Source: Dokdonia sp. 4H-3-7-5
GTDB lineage: Bacteria; Bacteroidota; Bacteroidia; Flavobacteriales; Flavobacteriaceae
Length of the DNA stretch: 64,000 bases
Reading direction: 5' to 3'
Assembly (NCBI RefSeq): GCF_000212355.1
Contig: NC_015496.1
Span: forward strand, 2,120,501-2,184,500
The translations under genes were made by a program, and so were the position numbers. Below are positions 17,324 to 26,681 of the stretch, in pieces (the stretch's first letter is position 1; each line of letters starts with the position of its first letter). A model generated the notes under the pieces. The model worked only from the letters and a program-made list of their open reading frames with translations, was not told the origin of the DNA and did not search any database.

Positions 17324-18673
17324 ATGGAAAATCAAAATATCGCAGTAGGGCTGGACATAGGGACCACGAAGATCGTGGCAATGATAGGGCGGTACAATGA
17401 GTATAACAAGGTGGAGATTCTCGGTATAGGGAAGTCTAAAAGTCTTGGTGTACACCGCGGTGTGGTAAATAATATCACCCAGACCATACAGTCTGTGCAG
17501 CAAGCTGTACAGGAAGCAGAAGATGTATCAGGAATCAAAATTCAAGATGTAGTCGTAGGTATTGCTGGGCAACACATACGTTCATTGCAACATAGTGATT
17601 ACATAACCCGTAACAACTCTGAGGAGGTAATTGATGCAGCAGATATTGATGCATTATGTAACCAAGTACATAAACTGGTAATGCTTCCAGGTGAGGAAAT
17701 TATTCATGTATTACCACAAGAGTATAAAGTAGACGGGCAAAGCGAGATTAAAGAGCCTATTGGGATGTATGGTGGTCGCGTAGAAGCAAATTTTCACGTG
17801 GTCGTAGGTCAAGTAGCATCCATAAGAAATATAGGTCGTTGTGTGAAAAGTGCAGGGTTAAACCTTGACCGTATCACACTAGAGCCACTAGCATCTGCAA
17901 ATGCAGTGTTGAGCCAAGAGGAAAAGGAAGCTGGAGTAGCACTTATCGATATAGGTGGTGGTACAACAGACCTTGCTATTTTTAAAGATGGTATTATTAG
18001 ACATACAGCTGTAATACCTTTTGGAGGTAATATCATTACAGAAGATATAAAAGAAGGATGTTCAATTATTGAGAAGCAAGCAGAGCTTCTTAAAATTAAA
18101 TTTGGTTCTGCGTGGCCAGGAGAAAATAAAGACAACGAGATTGTTTCTATCCCTGGGTTACGAGGGCGTGAACCTAAAGAGATAACACTAAAGAATTTAT
18201 CAAAAATCATTCACGCGAGAGTTGTGGAGATTGTTGAGCAAGTGTATCTAGAAATTAAAAATTACGGACACGAGGAGCAGAAGAAAAAGCTCATTGCAGG
18301 TATTGTACTAACTGGAGGAGGTAGCCAACTCAAGCACCTAAAACAGCTAGTAGAATATATTACAGGTATGGATACTCGTATAGGATATCCTAATGAGCAT
18401 CTTGCTGGAGATAGTGATGCAGAGACTACGAGTCCGCTGTATGCTACTGCTGTGGGATTAGTAATGAATAGCCTTGAGCACGGTTTATATAACAGTCAGT
18501 TAGAACCAGAAGAGGAAATTATTGCAAAAGAAGAAGAGGTCTTTACAGACACCATTAATGAAATACCAGAAACAGATATCGAGGCAAGGCCTAAAAAACC
18601 ACAGGCGCCTAAGAGAAGCATATTTGATAGATGGGCAGATAAGTTTAAAGATTTTCTAGACAACGCAGAGTAG
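17324..18673 (+). CDS. ftsA: Division actin homologue FtsA
   Basis: Tethers FtsZ to the membrane. It starts AVGLDIGTTKIVAMIGR (phosphate loop 1), has the second phosphate loop IDIGGGTTDLAIF (near residues 207-219) and the adenosine motif GIVLTGGGSQLKHL. The C-terminal RSIFDRWADKFKDFLDNAE is an amphipathic helix for membrane binding. At 449 residues it is slightly longer than the E. coli protein because of an acidic linker before that helix. It is preceded by a palindrome and followed by a 93-bp gap to ftsZ. Confidence 0.96.
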   Translation: MENQNIAVGLDIGTTKIVAMIGRYNEYNKVEILGIGKSKSLGVHRGVVNNITQTIQSVQQAVQEAEDVSGIKIQDVVVGIAGQHIRSLQHSDYITRNNSEEVIDAADIDALCNQVHKLVMLPGEEIIHVLPQEYKVDGQSEIKEPIGMYGGRVEANFHVVVGQVASIRNIGRCVKSAGLNLDRITLEPLASANAVLSQEEKEAGVALIDIGGGTTDLAIFKDGIIRHTAVIPFGGNIITEDIKEGCSIIEKQAELLKIKFGSAWPGENKDNEIVSIPGLRGREPKEITLKNLSKIIHARVVEIVEQVYLEIKNYGHEEQKKKLIAGIVLTGGGSQLKHLKQLVEYITGMDTRIGYPNEHLAGDSDAETTSPLYATAVGLVMNSLEHGLYNSQLEPEEEIIAKEEEVFTDTINEIPETDIEARPKKPQAPKRSIFDRWADKFKDFLDNAE

Positions 18674-18766
18674 TCTATAAGATCAGTAAAGAGTAAATAG
18701 AGAATAATAAGACGGCTACGCAAGTAGTAATTGATTGTATAAGAATAAGGGGCAAAAACAAATCAT

Positions 18767-20782
18767 ATGAGTACGACACAATTTGATAACATCACATTTG
18801 ATCTACCTAAAAACCAAAGTCACGTAATTAAAGTGATAGGTGTAGGTGGGGGAGGTAGTAACGCTATTAACCATATGTTCCAGCAGGGAATAAATGGGGT
18901 AGATTTTGTAATCTGTAACACAGATGCACAAGCACTAGAAAATAGTACAGTACCTAATAAGATACAACTGGGAGTAGGTCTTACAGAAGGTCTTGGTGCT
19001 GGAGCAAATCCAGATGTGGGAGAGCAAGCGGCTATAGAGAGTGAGATGGATATCAAGCAAATGCTTGGTACTAACACAAAGATGATATTTATTACTGCCG
19101 GAATGGGCGGTGGTACAGGAACGGGTGCTGCGCCAGTTATTGCCAAAATGGCTCGTGAGCTTGATATCCTAGTCGTAGGGATTGTCACGATACCATTCCA
19201 GTTTGAAGGTAAAATGCGTAATGAGCAAGCTCAAAAAGGAGTAGATAGACTTCGTGCCCAGGTAGATTCACTTATTGTTATTAATAATAACAAGCTCCGT
19301 GAGGTTTACGGTAATCTTGGTTTTAAAGCAGGATTTAGTAAAGCAGATGAAGTTCTTGCAACCGCTTCACGTGGTATTGCAGAGGTAATTACACATCACT
19401 ATACACAAAACATCGATTTACGTGATGCAAAAACAGTTTTAAGTAAATCAGGAACAGCTATTATGGGTAGCGCTACTGCTAGTGGTACAAGTCGTGCAAA
19501 CGAGGCGATATCAAAAGCGCTTGACTCTCCATTGCTTAACGATAATAAAATTACTGGAGCTAAGAATGTATTATTACTCATAGTTTCTGGTGGTGATGAG
19601 ATTACAATAGACGAGATAGGAGAAATTAACGATCACATTCAAGCAGAGGCAGGTCACAGCGCAAACATCATCATGGGTGTAGGTGAAGATGACTCTCTAG
19701 GCGATGCAATTTCAGTAACGATTATCGCTACAGGATTTAATGCAGAGCAGCAGAATGAGATTGTAAACGTAGAGACTAAGAAGATTATACATACACTAGA
19801 AGAGGAGCAGAGAGCACAGCAAGATTTGATGCCAGATGCTACTGTAGAGATTCCTCCTTCGGCTCCTGTTGCTCCACAGGCACCGGCACCACCTAAGAAA
19901 ATAGTGCATACACTTGATCTTGATGAAATAGAGGAAAAGAAGCCTACCGCTTTCGCGAAAGCGCCCGTAAAAGAAATTACAAGGCAACAAGCTGTTCCAG
20001 AGCAGGCTCCTAAAGTTGAGCCAGTACAGCCTCCTGCACAGCAATATAGCATGGATATAGTTCCTACTACAGATGTAATTAAGAATATTACAGTTGTGTA
20101 TGATGAGATACTTCTAGAGAATGAAGCAGATTTTGAAATCATAGATACTACAGTGCGTCATGAAGCGACTAGAGTGGAGCATAAAGAGCCAGAAAATAAT
20201 GGAATGTTATTTTTTGATATGCCATTAACGACAGAAGCTCCAATGGAGGAAGATGAGAAGCCTATCATGTTTGATCTTGATGACACTACAGCATCTATTG
20301 AGGTGAAGGAGCCTATAGAAATTGTACCTGTAACTGAGCATACTAATGACGGAGAGACTAGATATAGTCTTGAGGATTACATGGAGCTTGAAGAGACACT
20401 TTCTAATGCATCTAGTGATGATGATGAAAACGACATTGAAGAAGAAACTATTGTTTTTGAAACAAAAACTGTTGCTCCTCAACAAAAACGTGAAGATGAA
20501 AATGCAGAGATAGACCCTATGAATAGTCCTATCTCACAGATTCTTATAGACAGAGCTTCTGAGCGTAAGCGCAAGATGAAAGAATTCAATTATAAATTTC
20601 GCACAAACCAGTCTCGTATTGAGGAGATAGAAAAGCAACCTGCGTACAAGCGTATGGGGATTGATCTAGAAGAAACACCAGCAAAGGATGGAAGTTTATC
20701 TAGAACATCACTTTCTACAGATGATAATGATGAAATTCAATTGAGAAGTAATAACTCATTTTTACATGATAATGTAGATTAA
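18767..20782 (+). CDS. ftsZ: Division tubulin FtsZ with long C-terminal extension
   Basis: Forms the Z-ring. The GTPase domain (residues ~15-330) shows GGGGSNAINHM, the tubulin signature GGGTGTGAAP (near 114-123) and the T7-loop region DEIGEINDHI. After it comes a ~270-residue Pro-, Glu- and Thr-rich linker, an arginine/lysine-rich helix (ERKRKMKEFNYKFR) and QPAYKRMGIDLEE, which resembles the Bacteroidota C-terminal peptide. Another ~30 residues follow. At 671 residues it is far longer than the E. coli protein (383). A TTTCGCGAAA palindrome in the linker is read as PTAFAKAP. Confidence 0.97.
   Translation: MSTTQFDNITFDLPKNQSHVIKVIGVGGGGSNAINHMFQQGINGVDFVICNTDAQALENSTVPNKIQLGVGLTEGLGAGANPDVGEQAAIESEMDIKQMLGTNTKMIFITAGMGGGTGTGAAPVIAKMARELDILVVGIVTIPFQFEGKMRNEQAQKGVDRLRAQVDSLIVINNNKLREVYGNLGFKAGFSKADEVLATASRGIAEVITHHYTQNIDLRDAKTVLSKSGTAIMGSATASGTSRANEAISKALDSPLLNDNKITGAKNVLLLIVSGGDEITIDEIGEINDHIQAEAGHSANIIMGVGEDDSLGDAISVTIIATGFNAEQQNEIVNVETKKIIHTLEEEQRAQQDLMPDATVEIPPSAPVAPQAPAPPKKIVHTLDLDEIEEKKPTAFAKAPVKEITRQQAVPEQAPKVEPVQPPAQQYSMDIVPTTDVIKNITVVYDEILLENEADFEIIDTTVRHEATRVEHKEPENNGMLFFDMPLTTEAPMEEDEKPIMFDLDDTTASIEVKEPIEIVPVTEHTNDGETRYSLEDYMELEETLSNASSDDDENDIEEETIVFETKTVAPQQKREDENAEIDPMNSPISQILIDRASERKRKMKEFNYKFRTNQSRIEEIEKQPAYKRMGIDLEETPAKDGSLSRTSLSTDDNDEIQLRSNNSFLHDNVD
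19948..19963. repeat. TTTCGCGAAA palindrome, copy 6 (coding, ftsZ linker)
   Basis: CGCTTTCGCGAAAGCG, perfect over 16 bp, read as T-A-F-A-K-A in the disordered linker of FtsZ. Confidence 0.95.
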
Positions 20783-20810
20783 GCAGGTACTGCTTAGAGT
20801 TTTTAGCGAT

Positions 20811-20848
20811 CCGGCTATCTTCCCCAAGATAGTCGGGTTTCTTTTTTA
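20811..20848 (+). terminator. Terminator of the dcw cluster
   Basis: CCGGCTATCTT and AAGATAGTCGGG pair around a CCCC loop and are followed by TTTCTTTTTTAT. It lies 29 bases after the ftsZ stop and closes the cluster. Confidence 0.9.
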
Positions 20849-20983
20849 TATGCTACTTGGGTGTGTATTTAATTTCACCATTTCTTGTATCTTCGTGACT
20901 TTAATAAGATATTTATAATCAATAAAATTATCTCTTAAACTCCATAACTTAATTAGGAGTGTTGAGTAAAAATATATACTACT

Positions 20984-21433
20984 ATGAGCCTATCTACACA
21001 AGTGATGACTGCAATGAAAGAAGCTATGAAAGCTAAAGATCAAAATGCATTAACATCCCTACGTGCCATAAAATCTGCAATTTTACTTGCGCAGACAGAG
21101 ACGGGTTCAAAAGAGGAGATTACCGAAGAGCAAGAGCTTAAGTTGTTACAGAAACTTGTAAAGCAGCGTAAGGATAGTGCAGCTATTTTTGCAGAGCAAG
21201 GACGTAATGATCTTGCAGATCCAGAAATAGCACAGGCAGAAGTAATCTCTCAATTCTTACCAGAACAAATGAGTGAGGCAGATGTAACTAAAGTAGTAGA
21301 TGAGGTAATTGCTGCAACTGGTGCCCAAGGAATGAAAGATATGGGTAAAGTGATGGGACAAGTTAATGCTAGACTTACTGGAAAAGCAGATGGTAAAACC
21401 ATTAGTACAATTGTGAAGGCTCGTCTTTCATAA
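20984..21433 (+). CDS. GatB/YqeY domain protein
   Basis: A 149-residue YqeY-family protein, related to the tail domain of the GatB amidotransferase subunit that contacts tRNA. It has the N-terminal MTAMKEAMKAKDQNALTSLR, central ITEEQELKLLQKLVKQRKDS, EIAQAEVISQFLPEQMSE and C-terminal MGKVMGQVNARLTGKADGK, all typical. Its exact role is unknown; stand-alone members may bind tRNA. It is monocistronic, with a 200-bp gap before it and another after it. Confidence 0.92.
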   Translation: MSLSTQVMTAMKEAMKAKDQNALTSLRAIKSAILLAQTETGSKEEITEEQELKLLQKLVKQRKDSAAIFAEQGRNDLADPEIAQAEVISQFLPEQMSEADVTKVVDEVIAATGAQGMKDMGKVMGQVNARLTGKADGKTISTIVKARLS

Positions 21434-21637
21434 TAGTCTTGTAGTCAGTTAATTTACTTTAAAATTCTCAAATAAGAGCCTTTAATGCGTGAAAGCAGTC
21501 TTTTCATCGAATTGACAACATAGTTGTGTCATTTAATTAAAAGGTTTACTAATATTGTGTTCCCCAGCGAGACTCAAGCAGTCTTTAAATAAACCCCCTA
21601 AATAGTTTTTAACGTTTAACTTTTATACCAAGAGGTT

Positions 21638-23596
21638 ATGAAGGGATTTATGAGGTGCGCCTTTGTTTTAGTGATTATTTTTAGTGCAGCTACTAGTGCT
21701 AATGCTCAGCAAGGAAAGCTTGCTAGAGCAAGTAAAAAGTTTAATCAGTTAGCTTATATAGATGCGATTGAAATCTATAAAGACCTCGTAGCAGAAGGTT
21801 TTAAATCTTATCAAGTTTTTAATAAAATAGCGGAAGCCTACTATTACAATGGTAAGTACTCCCAAGCTCAAGAATGGTATGGAAAACTTACAGAAAGCTA
21901 TGCAGACTCTGTAAGTGATGAGCACTATTTTAGATATGCGCAAACACTACGCGCTATTAAAGAATATGATAAGTCTGATGAGATGATGCAAATCTTTGCA
22001 GATCGAAGCGGAAATGACTTTAGGGCCAAATTATTCAAAGAAAATCCAGATTATACAAAGGTAGAAGGCTACAGAGAAAGCTATTATACGGTTAATATGA
22101 TACGAGAGATGAACTCTCGATATTCAGATTTTGGCCCGTCATATTATAATGGTCAGGTGATTTTTGCTTCGGCTAGAGATACGGGTTCCATTACAAGACG
22201 TATACATAAGTGGAACAATCAGCCATTTCTAGATTTATACAAGTCTACTATGAAGGAAGATGGAAGCATGTCTCCGCCTTCACGTTTTCACCGCAAGGTA
22301 AATACCATCTTTCATGAGAGTACTCCTACGTTTACTAAGGATGGCAAGACAATGTATTTTACAAGAAATAATTTTACAGATGGAGATTTTGTAAAATCGT
22401 CAGATGGGATTAATAAATTGAAGATCTATAAATCTAGGCTATTAGATAAGGAAAAGGGAAGCTGGTCTGAAGCGGTTGAAGTTTCATTTAATGAAGAGGA
22501 ATATGCTACTGCGCATCCAGCGTTAAGTGCTGATGGAAAAACTTTATACTTCTCATCAGATAGACCTGGAAGTGTAGGGTTATCAGATATTTGGAAAGTG
22601 GCTATTAGCGGTGATGGAAGTTTTGGGGAGCCTGTAAATCTAGGGAAGCCTATAAATACAGAAGGAAGAGATGCCTTTCCATTTATGAGTAGTACAGGAA
22701 ATCTTTATTACGCCTCAGATGGATATCCAGGACTGGGAGGACTTGATATTTTTGTGACTAACCCATCATCAGAAGAGATTACGGTTGCAAGTTTGGGTGA
22801 GCCTATTAATAGCTCTGCAGATGATTTTGCCTACATAGTGAATGACACTTTAAAAACTGGTTTCTTCTCTTCAAGTCGTAATCAGGGAATGGGAAGTGAT
22901 GACATTTATAGATTCAAGCAAAAGGAAAAACCAGAACCACGATGTGATGTGGATGTCTTAGGATTTATTACAGATGCGGTGACAAAGCAACCTATAACGG
23001 ATGCAAAAGTACAGCTCATGAATGCTGATAATGAAGTGGTAAAAGAGGTAGACGTAAATGCACGCGGACTATATAGATTTAGTCTCGTATGCTCAGAAAA
23101 TTATGTGATACGTGCGACGTCAAAATTATATTATGCAAAAGAGGTGATTGTGATCACACCGGCTGAGCCAGAAACATTACAAAAGGATATAGAGCTTGAG
23201 TTGAGACTTACAGAAGTAGGAGTAGGTGACGATCTTGCAAAACTTCTTAATCTTAATCCTATTTATTTTGATTATAATAAATCTGACATAAGACCCGATG
23301 CTGCACTAGAGCTTACAAAAGTAATCTCTGCAATGAAGCAAGTGCCAGATATGGTGATAAGCGTAAGGTCGCATACAGATAGTAGAGGTAAGGATGATTA
23401 TAATCTCTCCCTTTCAGATAGAAGAGCAAAGTCTACAGTGGCATATATTATCTCTAGAGGTATCGATGCCAATAGAATTTCTGGTCAAGGTTATGGCGAG
23501 ACACAGCTCGTAAATAGCTGCAATAATAATGCAGACTGTACAGAGGAGCAACATCAATTAAATCGTCGTTCAGAATTTATTGTGATTACTCAGTAA
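21638..23596 (+). CDS. PorE-like OmpA-family protein (TPR, beta-propeller, CRD, OmpA)
   Basis: A 652-residue envelope protein with a signal peptide (residues 1-24, ending ATSANA). Then come TPR-like helices (~30-140), a PD40/WD40-type propeller (~165-430, repeats such as HPALSADGKTLYFSSDRPG), a carboxypeptidase-regulatory-like fold (~440-525) and a C-terminal OmpA peptidoglycan-binding domain (~540-652) with FDYNKSDIR and HTDSRG...DRRA. This four-part layout is that of PorE, a peptidoglycan-bound part of the type IX secretion system, but flavobacteria have several such paralogues, so the precise role is uncertain. No PorP/SprF partner is adjacent. Confidence 0.85.
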   Translation: MKGFMRCAFVLVIIFSAATSANAQQGKLARASKKFNQLAYIDAIEIYKDLVAEGFKSYQVFNKIAEAYYYNGKYSQAQEWYGKLTESYADSVSDEHYFRYAQTLRAIKEYDKSDEMMQIFADRSGNDFRAKLFKENPDYTKVEGYRESYYTVNMIREMNSRYSDFGPSYYNGQVIFASARDTGSITRRIHKWNNQPFLDLYKSTMKEDGSMSPPSRFHRKVNTIFHESTPTFTKDGKTMYFTRNNFTDGDFVKSSDGINKLKIYKSRLLDKEKGSWSEAVEVSFNEEEYATAHPALSADGKTLYFSSDRPGSVGLSDIWKVAISGDGSFGEPVNLGKPINTEGRDAFPFMSSTGNLYYASDGYPGLGGLDIFVTNPSSEEITVASLGEPINSSADDFAYIVNDTLKTGFFSSSRNQGMGSDDIYRFKQKEKPEPRCDVDVLGFITDAVTKQPITDAKVQLMNADNEVVKEVDVNARGLYRFSLVCSENYVIRATSKLYYAKEVIVITPAEPETLQKDIELELRLTEVGVGDDLAKLLNLNPIYFDYNKSDIRPDAALELTKVISAMKQVPDMVISVRSHTDSRGKDDYNLSLSDRRAKSTVAYIISRGIDANRISGQGYGETQLVNSCNNNADCTEEQHQLNRRSEFIVITQ

Positions 23597-23610
23597 AGAT
23601 TTACATTTGC

Positions 23611-23624
23611 GCTTTCGCGAAAGC
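23611..23624. repeat. TTTCGCGAAA palindrome, copy 7 (intergenic)
   Basis: GCTTTCGCGAAAGC between the OmpA-family gene stop and tRNA-Arg. Confidence 0.95.
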
Positions 23625-23634
23625 AAAAAAAGTA

Positions 23635-23708
23635 GGCTCAGTAGTTCAACTGGATAGAATATCAGATTTCGGCTCTGACGGTTGGAGGTTCGAATCCTCT
23701 CTGGGTCA
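23635..23708 (+). tRNA. tRNA-Arg (anticodon TCG)
   Basis: A full cloverleaf can be folded by eye. Acceptor GGCTCAG pairs with CTGGGTC, the D stem is GTTC/GAAT, the anticodon stem TCAGA/TCTGA encloses the loop TTTCGGC, which gives anticodon TCG, and the T arm is GGAGG-TTCGAAT-CCTCT. The discriminator is A at 23708. CCA is not encoded. It reads CGA codons. Confidence 0.93.
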
Positions 23709-23722
23709 CGAATAAATAGAAT

Positions 23723-23767
23723 AGGAGAAAATAATTTGAGCTTGCTCAGAAATTATTTTTCTCCTTT
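23723..23767 (+). terminator. Hairpin downstream of tRNA-Arg
   Basis: AGGAGAAAATAATTT pairs with AAATTATTTTTCTCCT (one bulge) around GAGCTTGCTCAG, followed by TTTCT. It is a probable terminator of the tRNA transcript. Confidence 0.7.
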
Positions 23768-23771
23768 TCTA

Positions 23772-24307
23772 TTTTCAAAGCGGAGCTTTGCGGATCACCG
23801 AAGCGTAGCGGAGGTAATCCTTTAGTGAAAGTTTCAATTACAGTTATGTCTTCCTTCAAAAAGTTTGAGATCTGTCTCTTTGAAGTCACTAATGAGTACA
23901 AAATTCCCATAGCAAATCAAGTGTATTTGAATTTATGATTGGGACTTTTTTTATTTTCAAAGCGGAGCTTTGTGGGATCACCGAAGCGCAGGTAATCCTC
24001 TAGTGAAAGTCTCAATTACAGATATATCTTCCTTCAAAAAGTTTGAACTCTGACCTTTTGAAGTCACTAATGAGTGCAAAATTCGCATAGCAAATTAAAA
24101 GAACTTGAATTAGTAATTGAGCTTGTTCATTTTTAAGGCGGAGCTTTGAGGATCACCGCAGCGTAGGTAATCCTTTAGTGAAAGTTTCCATTACCGTTAT
24201 ATCGTCCTTCAAAAAGTCTGAACTCTGACCTTTTGGAAGTCGCTAATGAGTGCAAAATTCCCATAGCAAATCAGGTCTAATCGAATTTGAATTGGGGCTT
24301 TTTTTAT
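23772..24307 (+). repeat. Three tandem ~180-bp structured repeats
   Basis: Three divergent copies start at about 23772, 23954 and 24130 (periods 182 and 176). Each opens with CAAAGC-GGA-GCTTTG (degenerate in copy 3), then a second hairpin, GGATCACC...GGTAATCC, then TTTAGTGAAAGT, then a CTTCAAAAAGT and TGAAGTCACTAATGAGT pair, then AAATTC-CATAGCAAAT. Copies 1 and 3 end in GGGACTTTTTTT or GGGGCTTTTTTT. No reading frame spans them. They lie directly after tRNA-Arg and before an accessory gene cassette. Confidence 0.9.
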
Positions 24308-24630
24308 TGTAGAGTTTTGTAATAGTTATCTTGATAAACTCGTTTTCTTTATAAAAATATACTTAAACCATAATTTTCCCAGAGTTAATAATTGTCTTTT
24401 AGATTTATATGTTAGTAATAATTTATTTCTAAACCCTAGGTAGACTTTTAATAAGTTTCAGAAGGTCTAAATTCTTATATCCTCTCTTATAATAACATTA
24501 ATTTTAAAGTGTAATTTTTTATTTTCATAAAACACTACTTAGCAATAATTTAGCCTCTGTTATCTGTCAATAGTAATTTAAAAAAAGATATTTTACTAAG
24601 CTATTGTTATTTAGAATAAATAAAAATAGC
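24308..24630. other. AT-rich gap, no gene seen
   Basis: About 320 bases of very AT-rich DNA between the tandem repeats and the ankyrin gene. I see no reading frame, tRNA or strong hairpin. A promoter element for the ankyrin gene lies at its right edge. Confidence 0.7.
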
Positions 24631-24638
24631 TATGTTTG
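24631..24638 (+). promoter_or_regulatory. Candidate -7 element for the ankyrin/DUF2271/PepSY cassette
   Basis: TATGTTTG matches TAnnTTTG, 29 bases before the ATG at 24668. Because it overlaps the in-frame ATG at 24632, it supports the downstream start. Confidence 0.5.
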
Positions 24639-24667
24639 TATTTGAATTTAAACAAGGTAATCACGAG

Positions 24668-26158
24668 ATGAAACTACATTTTACAATCTTATTTATAGTT
24701 CTTGGTGCACTAACAACCACAGCACAAGAAAACATTTTTTTAAATCCAACTTTTTGGAAGGGTAAGCCTAGTCTAGATATAGTAAAACAAAAGATAGCTG
24801 ATGGAAATGATGCTACAGAGCTTAATGAAAGAGCATTTGATGCGGTAGTGTATGCTTTACTGCAAAAAGCTGATAACGATGTGGTAAAATATCTTTTATC
24901 TCTTAAGGGAAACCCAGTTGATAAGAAAACTCATGACAGCCGTATTTATTTACATTGGGCTGCTTTTACTGGTCAAGTAGGACTGGTGAACCATTTGTTA
25001 GAAAAAGGTTCGTCGGTAACACAGCTAGATAGCCATGGTTATACACCACTCACATTTGCGGCAAATGCTGGTCAAATCAATAAGGAATTATATGAGGCTT
25101 TTGAAAACTATGGAGTAGATCTACTTAATGAAAAAAATGAAAATGGAGCAAACTTACTATTGCTTGTAGCGCCATCTTTATCTAATGAGACAGAGCTAAA
25201 TTCATTTTTAAAAATGGGGTTTGACTTAAATGATAAAGATGAATCATATAATGGCATTTTTAACTATGCTGCAAAAAAAGGGAATTTAGATTTATTGAAA
25301 TTACTAGTAAACAAAGGAGTAGATTATAAAACCTTGAATTCAAATGGAGGTAATGCCATATTATATGCCGCAATGGGTACACGTGGTGGAACTATTGACT
25401 TAGCTGTTTTTAAGTATTTAGAAGGACTAGATATTACAGTAAATGCCGTGGGTGATTACGGACGTAATCCATTGCATTATATTGTTAATAGAACTAATGA
25501 TATAGCACTTCTTAAATTCTTTATTGATAAAGGTGTAGCTGTCGATTTGCAAGATAATAGCGGCAATTCTCCTTTTATGAATGCAGCAAATAGTAATGAT
25601 TTGAGCGTTATTGACTTTTTGTCTCAGCACGTAAATAGTATGAATACAAAGGATGAAAACGGAAATACTGCGCTTACAAAGGCTGTAAATAAAAATTCAC
25701 CAGAGGTGGTTGAATTTCTTTTAAGGAAAAACGCCGATGTAGAAGTCGTAGATGCTGAAGGCAATACACTTGAATATTATTTACTCAATACCTTTAAGGC
25801 TCATAATAATATCGATTTTGAAGCAAAGCTAAGATTATTGAAAGATGAAGGCTTAGTTATGGGGCAAACACAACATGGAGGCAATACACCATTGCATATA
25901 GCAGCTCAAGAAAATAACCTAGAACTTTTAAAACGTTGGGAAGAGTTTAATATAGATATTAATGCAAAAAACAACAGTGGTTATTCTGTTTTACAAATTG
26001 CTGCTATGAAAGCACATTCTAGTGATATTTTGCAATATTTAATATCCAAAGGGGCAGACAAGACTGTAAAAACTGATTTTGATGAGACAGTTTTAGACCT
26101 CGCAACGGAAAACGAAATACTAAAAAAACAAAATACTAAATTAAACTTCCTCAAATAA
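24668..26158 (+). CDS. Exported ankyrin-repeat protein
   Basis: A 496-residue protein with a signal peptide (MKLHFTILFIVLGALTTTAQ) when started at ATG 24668; the longer frame from 24632 would bury it. The rest is built of ankyrin repeats, such as LDSHGYTPLTFAANAG, GRNPLHYIVNRTND, DENGNTALTKAVNKN and HGGNTPLHIAAQENN, about a dozen in all. It probably binds partner proteins in the periplasm. It is followed after one base by the DUF2271 gene and then by the PepSY-reductase gene, so the three form an operon. No enzyme domain is seen. Confidence 0.88.
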   Translation: MKLHFTILFIVLGALTTTAQENIFLNPTFWKGKPSLDIVKQKIADGNDATELNERAFDAVVYALLQKADNDVVKYLLSLKGNPVDKKTHDSRIYLHWAAFTGQVGLVNHLLEKGSSVTQLDSHGYTPLTFAANAGQINKELYEAFENYGVDLLNEKNENGANLLLLVAPSLSNETELNSFLKMGFDLNDKDESYNGIFNYAAKKGNLDLLKLLVNKGVDYKTLNSNGGNAILYAAMGTRGGTIDLAVFKYLEGLDITVNAVGDYGRNPLHYIVNRTNDIALLKFFIDKGVAVDLQDNSGNSPFMNAANSNDLSVIDFLSQHVNSMNTKDENGNTALTKAVNKNSPEVVEFLLRKNADVEVVDAEGNTLEYYLLNTFKAHNNIDFEAKLRLLKDEGLVMGQTQHGGNTPLHIAAQENNLELLKRWEEFNIDINAKNNSGYSVLQIAAMKAHSSDILQYLISKGADKTVKTDFDETVLDLATENEILKKQNTKLNFLK

Positions 26159-26159
26159 T

Positions 26160-26675
26160 ATGAAACGATTATTTACAACACTTCCTCTACTGTTTATTTT
26201 GGCTTTTATACTAGTCACATTTACATCTGCAAGCACGGTGAGTGCGATTGCAGAAGAAAATGAAACGACCGCTGTAAAATGTATGATACAGATGACTAAT
26301 TATAGTGGTGAAGGCGCTTACATAGTGATTTCTCTAATTAACCCAAAAGGTGAATATGAACAAACACTGCACGTTCAAGGAAAAGACACAGAGTGGTACA
26401 GTGAGATCAAAGAATGGTGGCAGTTTTATGGAAAACAAGATGATGGTATTGATGCCCTAGTTGGTGCTACAATTAGTGGTGGTGAGCGCGCGATAAATAT
26501 TATAAAAATTCCTAAAAACAACATCGATGCAGGTTATAGTATTCGTTTTGAAACCGCTGTTGAAGATCAAGATTATCACACTAGTGATGTGCAATTTGAA
26601 CTTACATCTACAAGTATAAAAAGTAAGGTAGAAGGAACCGGATTTATTCGTTATGTGCGTATGATGCCACAATAA
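26160..26675 (+). CDS. DUF2271-like periplasmic protein
   Basis: A 171-residue protein with an N-terminal hydrophobic export signal (residues ~4-29, ending ASTVSA). The mature part (MIQMTNYSGEGAYIVISLINPKGEY ... WYSEIKEWWQF ... DALVGATISGG ... AGYSIRFETAV) fits DUF2271, a small beta-sandwich protein often encoded beside PepSY membrane proteins of iron acquisition. Its biochemical role is unknown. It starts one base after the ankyrin stop and is 6 bases from the next gene. Confidence 0.75.
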   Translation: MKRLFTTLPLLFILAFILVTFTSASTVSAIAEENETTAVKCMIQMTNYSGEGAYIVISLINPKGEYEQTLHVQGKDTEWYSEIKEWWQFYGKQDDGIDALVGATISGGERAINIIKIPKNNIDAGYSIRFETAVEDQDYHTSDVQFELTSTSIKSKVEGTGFIRYVRMMPQ

Positions 26676-26681
26676 ATTTTA

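Noticed and set aside
23772-24307. CRISPR array
   Set aside because: The period is about 180 bp with long divergent units and no short identical repeats separated by unique spacers.
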